From: Mycobacteriales bacterium
GTDB lineage: Bacteria > Actinomycetota > Actinomycetes > JAFAQI01
Assembly (NCBI GenBank): GCA_035550055.1
Contig: DASZRO010000005.1
Coordinates: 124,001-188,000 of the forward strand
Length of the DNA stretch: 64,000 nt
Direction of reading: 5' to 3'
The notes under the pieces are model-generated. The model saw nothing but the letters and a program-made list of their open reading frames with translations. It was not told where the DNA came from and made no database searches. Position 1 is the stretch's first letter; every line of letters starts with the position of its first letter. A program made the position numbers and the translations under genes. Positions 58,539-64,000 of this stretch are shown here, in pieces.

Positions 58539-58590
58539 CGGGCAATTCTGCGGCCTGCGGGCGGAAAACCTGTCGGTGGCAGGCGGCAGC

Positions 58591-59112
58591 ATGGACGGCG
58601 TGGGGATGAGCGTGTTCTCGACCGCGATCGGTGACTGCGGCATCGTCTGGAGCGACGCGGGAGTGTGCGGCGTCCAGCTCCCGGAGGCGAGCGCCGAGGC
58701 GACGAGATCTCGCATTGACCGCTACTGGCCCGGCGCGTGTCCGGCACCACCGACCCCGGCCGCGCGCCGCGCGATCGACGGCATCACGGCGCTTCTCGCC
58801 GGCACGCCCGACGCGCTGCGCGATGTCGAGCTGGATCTCGCCGGCGTCAGCGCCTTTCGCCGGGAGGTCTACACCGTCGCTCGCACTGTCGGACCCGGCG
58901 ACACCATTACCTACGGCGAGATCGCAAGCCGGATCGGCAGCCCGCACGCGGCGCGAGAGGTAGGGCAGGCGCTGGGGGCGAACCCGGTGCCACTGATCGT
59001 GCCGTGCCATCGGGTGCTGGCCGCCGGCGGCAAGCTCGGCGGGTTCTCGGCACGTGGCGGCGTGACCACCAAGTCCCGGCTCCTCGCGATCGAAGGCGCC
59101 TCACTGTTCTAG
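58591..59112 (+). CDS. ogt: Methylated-DNA-protein cysteine methyltransferase
   Basis: A 173-residue suicide repair protein that removes alkyl groups from O6-alkylguanine. The acceptor is C139 in IVPCHRVLAAGG, and TYGEIASRIGSPHAAREVG is the DNA-binding helix region. Short N-terminal domain as in Ogt/AGT. ATG 58591 with AGGCGG upstream is preferred; ATG 58606 is possible. Only 52 bp separate it from the divergent hydrolase-cyclase gene. Confidence 0.94.
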   Translation: MDGVGMSVFSTAIGDCGIVWSDAGVCGVQLPEASAEATRSRIDRYWPGACPAPPTPAARRAIDGITALLAGTPDALRDVELDLAGVSAFRREVYTVARTVGPGDTITYGEIASRIGSPHAAREVGQALGANPVPLIVPCHRVLAAGGKLGGFSARGGVTTKSRLLAIEGASLF

Positions 59113-59130
59113 CGTTGCGTTACAGCACGG

Positions 59131-59143
59131 AACGTAATACGTT
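59131..59143. promoter_or_regulatory. TetR operator over a leaderless -10
   Basis: AACGTA-A-TACGTT is a perfect 13-bp palindrome. Its right half TACGTT (59138-59143) is a TAnnnT -10 box 6 nt before the GTG at 59150, so the regulator would bind on its own -10. Confidence 0.6.
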
Positions 59144-59149
59144 GCGGCG

Positions 59150-59794
59150 GTGTCTTGGCGAACAGGGCCGGGCCAGGCTCAGCACGTCGAACCCGCCGGG
59201 TCCGACGAACCGGCCGAGGAGCCGGCCCGCGTCGGGCGCCCACGCGATCCGCGCGTCGACGACGCCATCCGCGCCGCCACTCTCGAGCTGCTCGTCGAGG
59301 ACGGCTACCAGGCAACCACCATCCAGGCAATCGCCCGTCGGGCGGGCGTCAGCGCGCCGAGTGTCTACCGGCGCTGGTCGAGCAAGGCCGAGCTGATCGA
59401 GGAGGCGGTCTTCCCGAGCGGCCTGCTCGCCCCGCAGCCGATCACCGGGGACGTCATCACCGACCTGCAGCCGTACTGCCTACAGATCCTCAGCTATCTC
59501 GCCGATCCCCCGATCCGCGCCGCGATCCCCGGCCTGCTCGTGGAGTACCAGATCCACCCCGAGCTGTGGCGGCAGTCGATGGAACGCAGCTTCTTCCCGA
59601 TGCGGCGGTCGTTCGACGCTTACCTCGAGCAGAGCGGGCGTACGCCGATCGTGTCCAGCGACGCCCTGTTCGACGTGATGCTCGGCGCGCTGTTCACCCG
59701 CGCGCTGAACGAAGGCGCAGACAACGCCGAGGAGTTCGCCGAATCCGTGGCGCGGGTCGTCACGGCGGCGCTGCGGCCGGCGAAGGGGGCGTGA
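59150..59794 (+). CDS. TetR-family regulator
   Basis: A 214-residue TetR protein. A 30-residue acidic/Pro-rich extension precedes the helix-turn-helix (AIRAATLELLVEDGYQATTI, RRAGVSAPSVYRRWSSKAEL). The C-terminal domain (PIRAAIPGLLVEYQIHPELW) resembles TetR_C_16-type ligand domains. It heads a four-gene operon (the next gene starts 4 nt after its stop) and probably controls it through the palindrome at 59131-59143. Confidence 0.93.
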   Translation: MSWRTGPGQAQHVEPAGSDEPAEEPARVGRPRDPRVDDAIRAATLELLVEDGYQATTIQAIARRAGVSAPSVYRRWSSKAELIEEAVFPSGLLAPQPITGDVITDLQPYCLQILSYLADPPIRAAIPGLLVEYQIHPELWRQSMERSFFPMRRSFDAYLEQSGRTPIVSSDALFDVMLGALFTRALNEGADNAEEFAESVARVVTAALRPAKGA

Positions 59795-59798
59795 TCCG

Positions 59799-60929
59799 AT
59801 GACCGAACCGGTCGAGATCGAGCACATCACCATGAAGGTCTCGAGCCGCGATCCCGAGCAGGTACGCCGCAGCCTCGAGAGCTGGATCGCGACCCAGCTC
59901 ACCGGCGCCGCGGACGTCACCGTCTGCGACCTCGAAGGCTCCGAGGCAAACGGCATGTCCAGCGACACCGTGCTGTTCCGGGCCCGCTGGAGCGACGGCG
60001 ACGGCCCGCACGACGAGCGTCTCGTCGCGAGAATCGCCCCCGCGCTCACCGACGTACCCGTCTTCCCGAAGTACGACCTACAGGCTCAGTACGACGTCAT
60101 CCGCTCGGTCGCCTCCCTCACGAAGGTGCCGGTCCCGCGTCCCTGGTGGTGCGAGCCCACCGGCGCGGCGATGGGTGCGCCGATGTTCGTGATGAGCCGG
60201 GTCGACGGGCTCGTCCCGCCGGACGTCATGCCGTATCCGTTCGGCGACAACTGGCTCTACGACGCCACCCCCGACCAGCAGCAGCGGCTGCAGGACTCGA
60301 CGGTGGAGGCCATCGCGGCGCTTCACGACATCACGGACGCGCCTTCCCGTCTGCCGTTCCTGGAGCGCGACACCGCCGGCGACACCCACCTGCGACGGCA
60401 CTTCGCCTACACCAAGTCCTGGTACGACATGGCGCGCGACGGCGGCACCCGCTCGGAGCTGGTGGAGCGGACGTTGCGCTGGCTGGAGGCGAACTGGCCC
60501 GCCGACGAAGGGCCGGCCGTGCTGTCGTGGGGCGACGCCCGCATCGGCAACGTGCTCTACGACGACTTCCACCCCGCCGCACTGCTCGACTGGGAGATGG
60601 CCGGCCTCGCTCCGCGTGAGCTGGATGTCGCCTGGCTGGTCTACGCCCACCGGGTCTTCCAGGACATCACGACGATGCTCGGGCTGCCCGGGATGCCGGG
60701 TTTCCTGCAGCCCGCCGACGTAGCGGCGAAGTACGAGTCGCTCACCGGCCACGCGCCGCGCAACCTGCGCTTCTTCATGCTCTATTGCGCGGTGCAGTGG
60801 GGGGTCGTGTTCCTGCGGACGGGTGCCCGCCAAGCACACTTCGGCGAGATCGAGATGCCGGCCAACGTCGACGAGCTGATCCGCAACAGCGTCCATCTCG
60901 AGTCACTGCTCGACGACATCACCGACTAG
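59799..60929 (+). CDS. Aminoglycoside-phosphotransferase-like kinase
   Basis: A 376-residue APH-fold protein. The nucleotide lobe is N-terminal; the catalytic loop is LSWGDARIGNVLYDD and the metal motif LLDWEMAGLAPRELD. The Asp and Asn needed for phosphotransfer are present, but the usual HGD His is Trp. Relatives in actinobacteria and in acyl-CoA dehydrogenase fusions act on sugars, amino alcohols or 4-hydroxy acids rather than on antibiotics. Second gene of the TetR operon. Confidence 0.9.
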   Translation: MTEPVEIEHITMKVSSRDPEQVRRSLESWIATQLTGAADVTVCDLEGSEANGMSSDTVLFRARWSDGDGPHDERLVARIAPALTDVPVFPKYDLQAQYDVIRSVASLTKVPVPRPWWCEPTGAAMGAPMFVMSRVDGLVPPDVMPYPFGDNWLYDATPDQQQRLQDSTVEAIAALHDITDAPSRLPFLERDTAGDTHLRRHFAYTKSWYDMARDGGTRSELVERTLRWLEANWPADEGPAVLSWGDARIGNVLYDDFHPAALLDWEMAGLAPRELDVAWLVYAHRVFQDITTMLGLPGMPGFLQPADVAAKYESLTGHAPRNLRFFMLYCAVQWGVVFLRTGARQAHFGEIEMPANVDELIRNSVHLESLLDDITD

Positions 60930-60941
60930 GGAGACGCCACC

Positions 60942-62048
60942 ATGCCGGTCGCGCTCGACGAATACCCGCTGCACCAGACGCCGCTGTCGATGCGATACGT
61001 CGCCAGCAGTGACCGCAACTTCTACGACCGCTGCTACTTCAACGCTCACGACCGCACCGGCGAGGTCTTCCTCATCACCGGAGCCGGCATCTACCCGCAG
61101 CTCGGCGTGAAGGACGCCTACGTAGTGGTACGCCGCGGCGATCTGCAGCACGTCGTACGCATGTCCGACGCGCTCGACGACGAGCGGATGAGCTTGGCGG
61201 TCGGACCGTACCGGATCGAGGTGGTCGAGCCGTTGCAGCAGATCCGGCTGGTGTGCGACGCGGACCACGCCGGTATCGGCTTCGACCTCACCTGGCGGGG
61301 ATCATTCCCGGCGATCGACGAGGAACGGCATCTGCTGCGGACCGGCATCCGCCCGATCCTCGACACCTGGCGGTTCGCCCAGCTCGGCACGTGGGAAGGC
61401 GAGATCCGCGTCGCGGGCGACACCCTGCGGGTCGCGCCCGACACATGGGTCGGTTCCCGCGACCGGTCCTGGGGCATCCGCCCGATCGGCGAGGCCGAAC
61501 CGGCAGGCAAGCCGATCGAGGGCGCGGCGGACTTCGGCTTCTGGTGGCTGTATGTCCCGGTGAGGTTCGACGACTACGCGATCGTGCTGATCGCGCAGGA
61601 GGACGGCAACGGCCACCGCACCCTCAACGACGCGGTACGCGTCCATCCCGACGGCTCGGTCGACCAGCTGGGATGGCCGCGGGTGAAGATCCACTACGAG
61701 TCGGGCACCCGGATCCCGCAGGGCGCCACGATCGCGATGACCGAACCGGACGGCAGCCCGCTCACGATGGAGGTCGACTGCCTCGGTCACGTGCCGCTGC
61801 ACGTCGGCTGCGGCTACGGCGGCGACCCGGACTGGGCGCACGGCTCGTGGCGCGGCCGGGACTGGCTAGAGGGCGCGACGTACGACTTCACCGATCCTGC
61901 GGTCGCCGGTCGTACGCCGTGGGGCGTCGTCGACCACGTCGGGCGGGCGAGGATCGGCGGCGACATCGGATGGGGTCTGTTCGAGCACGGCACGATGGGC
62001 CGGCATGCACCTAGCGGGTTCCACGACTTCGCAGCGGTCGCGCCATGA
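60942..62048 (+). CDS. Lipocalin-like two-lobe protein (CrtC/AttH-like), function unknown
   Basis: A 368-residue soluble protein. The beta-rich blocks RNFYDRCYFNAHDRTGEVFL, DTWVGSRDRSWGIRPIG and FGFWWLYVPVRFDDYAIVL resemble the tandem-lipocalin CrtC/AttH-like superfamily, which binds hydrophobic substrates. I cannot name an activity. SD GGGAGA precedes ATG 60942. Its stop overlaps the SDR start, and the TetR/kinase/SDR context suggests it handles a terpenoid or steroid-like compound. Confidence 0.75.
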   Translation: MPVALDEYPLHQTPLSMRYVASSDRNFYDRCYFNAHDRTGEVFLITGAGIYPQLGVKDAYVVVRRGDLQHVVRMSDALDDERMSLAVGPYRIEVVEPLQQIRLVCDADHAGIGFDLTWRGSFPAIDEERHLLRTGIRPILDTWRFAQLGTWEGEIRVAGDTLRVAPDTWVGSRDRSWGIRPIGEAEPAGKPIEGAADFGFWWLYVPVRFDDYAIVLIAQEDGNGHRTLNDAVRVHPDGSVDQLGWPRVKIHYESGTRIPQGATIAMTEPDGSPLTMEVDCLGHVPLHVGCGYGGDPDWAHGSWRGRDWLEGATYDFTDPAVAGRTPWGVVDHVGRARIGGDIGWGLFEHGTMGRHAPSGFHDFAAVAP

Positions 62049-62959
62049 CCGGCCTGCGCGGGAAGCGAATCCTCGTCACCGGAGTCACCAGCGAGGTCGC
62101 CAAACCGGTCGCGCTTGCCCTCGCCGAGGACAACGAAGTGTTCGGCGCGGCCCGCTGGAAGGACCCGGCAACCCGCGAGCCGTTCGAGGCGCGCGGCGTG
62201 ACGCCGGTCTTCCTCGATCTGGTGAAGGGCGACCTGTCGCAGCTGCCGGAGCAGGTCGACTACGTGGCGCACTTCGCCGTGATGAAGAGCGGCAAGTGGC
62301 CGGTCGATCTCGACGGCAACGTCGGCGGCCTGTCGCTGCTCATGGAGCGCTACGCCGCCGCGACCGCGTTCCTGCACTGCTCGACGTCGGCGGTCTACGA
62401 GCCGCACCCGCACACCGAGGCCCACGAGGACTCGCCGCTCGGCGACAACCACCGCGCGTACTACCTGGAGACGTACTCGATCTGCAAGATCGCCGCCGAG
62501 GCGGCGGCACGTCACGGCGCAAAGCGTTACGGCCTGCCCACCACGATCGCGCGGCTGAACGTCCCGTACGGCGACGGCTGGGGCTGGCCGATGTTCCATC
62601 TCGCGCAGATGACGGCGGGTCAGGACGTCGCCTTGCACGAGGTGCAGCCCAACGTCTTCCAGCCGATCCATTCCGACGACATCGTGGCGATGGTTCCGCG
62701 ACTGTTCGAGATCGCCGGCGTACCGCCGACCACCGTCAACTGGGCAGGCGACGAGCAGGTCAGCGTCGAGGAGTGGACGGACTATCTCGGTGAGCTGACC
62801 GGCATCACGCCCCGACGGTCGGTGTCCGAGCACTCGCTGGCGAGCGGGCGCGTCAACCTCGACCGGATGCACGAGCTGGTCGGCCACTCAACGGTGCACT
62901 GGCGGGACGGCATGCGCCGGATGGTCGAGGCGTCACGCCCCGACCTGCTCAACCCCTGA
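62045..62959 (+). CDS. Extended SDR / NAD-dependent epimerase-like protein
   Basis: A 304-residue Rossmann-fold protein of the extended short-chain dehydrogenase group. The N-terminal ILVTGVTSEVAKPVA lacks the strict GxxGxxG (second and third Gly are Ser/Val-Ala), which weakens cofactor prediction. YSICKIAAE supplies the YxxxK catalytic pair and CSTSAVYEPH the Ser. It probably oxidises, reduces or epimerises the product of this operon. ATG 62045 overlaps the preceding stop (ATGA). Confidence 0.9.
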   Translation: MTGLRGKRILVTGVTSEVAKPVALALAEDNEVFGAARWKDPATREPFEARGVTPVFLDLVKGDLSQLPEQVDYVAHFAVMKSGKWPVDLDGNVGGLSLLMERYAAATAFLHCSTSAVYEPHPHTEAHEDSPLGDNHRAYYLETYSICKIAAEAAARHGAKRYGLPTTIARLNVPYGDGWGWPMFHLAQMTAGQDVALHEVQPNVFQPIHSDDIVAMVPRLFEIAGVPPTTVNWAGDEQVSVEEWTDYLGELTGITPRRSVSEHSLASGRVNLDRMHELVGHSTVHWRDGMRRMVEASRPDLLNP

Positions 62960-62965
62960 TAGAAG

Positions 62966-63298
62966 TCAGTGGGTGACCGGCAGACCCAGCGTCGCGCAGT
63001 CGGTGATCACCTTGAACCCGGCGCCCTGGCCGGTCAGCAGCTGCGCCGCCGCGCCGGTACCTAGCCCTGCCGCCGCGCCGACCTGCGACTCCTGAGCAGC
63101 GGCGGCCTTCTCGTCGGCGGCGAGGGTGGCGTATGCCGAGTTGGCTGCGGCCGCTTCCGCGGCGTAGTCCGCGGCCTGCTGACCGGCGGACTGGCACGCC
63201 TTCGCGGCGAGCGCGTGGCCGGTCGGCTCCTTGCTGCCGCCGCAGCCAGCGGCGAGGCCGGCGAACAGCACCAGCGCTACGACTGAACGGGTCCTCAC
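62966..63298 (-). CDS. Small lipoprotein, function unknown
   Basis: A 110-residue lipoprotein with signal RSVVALVLFAGLAAGC (lipobox LAAGC). The mature part is Ala-rich helical (QAADYAAEAAAANSAYATL) with two Cys (KACQSAG, TDCATLG). No known family. GTG 63298 is chosen because it opens just before the signal peptide. It faces the SDR gene tail-to-tail. Confidence 0.72.
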   Translation of the reverse strand: MRTRSVVALVLFAGLAAGCGGSKEPTGHALAAKACQSAGQQAADYAAEAAAANSAYATLAADEKAAAAQESQVGAAAGLGTGAAAQLLTGQGAGFKVITDCATLGLPVTH

Positions 63299-63354
63299 CG
63301 ACTCATGATCGGCAACTCGCGCGCCCCAATGAAGTGGGCGGACGGCACATGCGC

Positions 63355-64000
63355 TCAGGTGAGGCGGGCAAGGACGTCGGAGGCCTCGGCGACCACCCGG
63401 TCGATGAGGTCGGCGCAGCTGGGCAGGTCCTCGATCATCCCGACCACCTGGCCGCTGGCCATCACGCCGAGATCCACCCGGCCGTCCACCATCGCCGCGC
63501 GCAGCAGCATCGGCGTGTTGCCGGCCATCAACACCTGGCTCCAGGTCAGCTCCTGGGTCTTGCGCATTGCGGCACCTTCGCGAACCATCGCGCGCCACGT
63601 CACCCCGGCGTCCTTGCGGAACCGCGCGGCGTTGCGGAACGCGCCCACGAAACGGCGCAACGTCGAGGACGACTCGAGCGCGTCGACCAGGTCGCTGCGC
63701 AACACCCGGTGCGGTACGCCGTCGACCTGCCTGGTCACGACCGTCTCGGCGACCGACTTCGACAGGTACACCTGCTTGACCGCCTCGGGGACGGGCGAGT
63801 CACTGGTCAGCAAGAACCGGGTCCCCATCGCGATGCCGCTGGCGCCGTAGGCAAGGGCCGCGACGAGCCCGCGCCCGTCGAAGTACCCGCCGGCCGCGAC
63901 CACCGGCACCTGGTCGCCGACGGCGTCGACCACCTGCGGTAGCAGCAGCGAGGTCGGGACCGAGCCGGTGTGGCCGCCACCCTCGCCGCCCTGCACGAGC
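63355..64000 (-). CDS. Nitronate monooxygenase-like flavoprotein (5' end beyond window)
   Basis: The C-terminal 215 residues of a 2-nitropropane-dioxygenase/enoyl-reductase-like TIM-barrel flavoprotein. GGEGGGHTGSVPTSLLLPQV, VPVVAAGGYFDGRGLVAALA and GASGIAMGTRFLLTSDS are the FMN-phosphate-binding hallmarks. The frame stays open to the window edge, so the N-terminus is missing. Such enzymes oxidise alkyl nitronates or related acids using FMN. It is upstream of the small lipoprotein gene on the same strand. Confidence 0.9.
   Translation of the reverse strand, partial: LVQGGEGGGHTGSVPTSLLLPQVVDAVGDQVPVVAAGGYFDGRGLVAALAYGASGIAMGTRFLLTSDSPVPEAVKQVYLSKSVAETVVTRQVDGVPHRVLRSDLVDALESSSTLRRFVGAFRNAARFRKDAGVTWRAMVREGAAMRKTQELTWSQVLMAGNTPMLLRAAMVDGRVDLGVMASGQVVGMIEDLPSCADLIDRVVAEASDVLARLT

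Noticed and set aside
1-64000. Search for tRNA, rRNA, CRISPR arrays, IS elements, prophage, and riboswitches
   Set aside because: By eye no tRNA T-loop context, no regularly spaced repeats, no transposase or integrase and no recognisable riboswitch core were found; a covariance-model scan would be needed to exclude small RNAs.

Overview
The window looks like chromosomal DNA of a high-GC actinobacterium (class Actinomycetes). GC is high throughout, many starts are GTG with purine-rich Shine-Dalgarno (SD) sites, and several genes look leaderless, with a TAnnnT box 6-7 nt before the start codon. The gene repertoire is mycobacterium/Frankia-like: biotin synthase with its small auxiliary protein BsaP, a Pat/HisC2-type aminotransferase, GAF-ANTAR and SpoIIE-type signalling proteins, an LppP/LprE lipoprotein and a hydrolase-cyclase fusion. 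I saw no rRNA, tRNA, CRISPR array, transposase, integrase or phage gene. Gene density is very high and convergent genes commonly abut or overlap by a few bases.

Layout. 0-10 kb: two alpha/beta hydrolases, a CaiB-type CoA-transferase divergent from a zinc alcohol dehydrogenase, bioB-bsaP, an orphan ParA ATPase, a secreted NHL beta-propeller and a RibD-like reductase. 10-14 kb: a GAF-ANTAR regulator and a coupled SpoIIE phosphatase / histidine kinase / response regulator operon. 14-24.5 kb: a secreted GH92 mannosidase, the sulfate importer operon sbp-cysT-cysW-cysA, a CPBP membrane protease homologue, pat, and a pair of coiled-coil proteins.

24.5-40.1 kb is the most distinctive block. An arylsulfatase diverges from a seven-gene, tightly coupled operon: a membrane-tethered type I solute-binding protein; a single 1269-aa polypeptide fusing both permeases and both ATPases of a Liv-type importer; a secreted anchored protein; a metallo-beta-lactamase hydrolase; an SRPBCC protein; a sulfatase fused to a DJ-1/PfpI domain; and a dimeric-barrel-like protein. 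It runs tail-to-tail into a haloalkane dehalogenase and its TetR regulator, which diverge from one more small gene. The same 20-bp sequence (17/20 identical) sits in both divergent promoter regions, so I infer one TetR regulon for uptake and hydrolysis of an unknown, probably sulfated and/or halogenated hydrophobic substrate.

40-64 kb: a Clp-N/HTH protein with two palindromic operators at its start, a TetR/carotenoid oxygenase pair with two operators, a DUF2156 protein, a sulfotransferase with a thioesterase, a P450, menB, an ECF42-type sigma factor with its DGPF-type partner, a hydrolase-cyclase fusion, a methylguanine methyltransferase, and a TetR / phosphotransferase-like / lipocalin-like / SDR operon. 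A nitronate monooxygenase-like gene runs off the right edge. Long inverted repeats at 48786-48848 and 57093-57179, and three 17-19-bp divergent intergenic regions with symmetric -10-like cores, are notable non-coding features.
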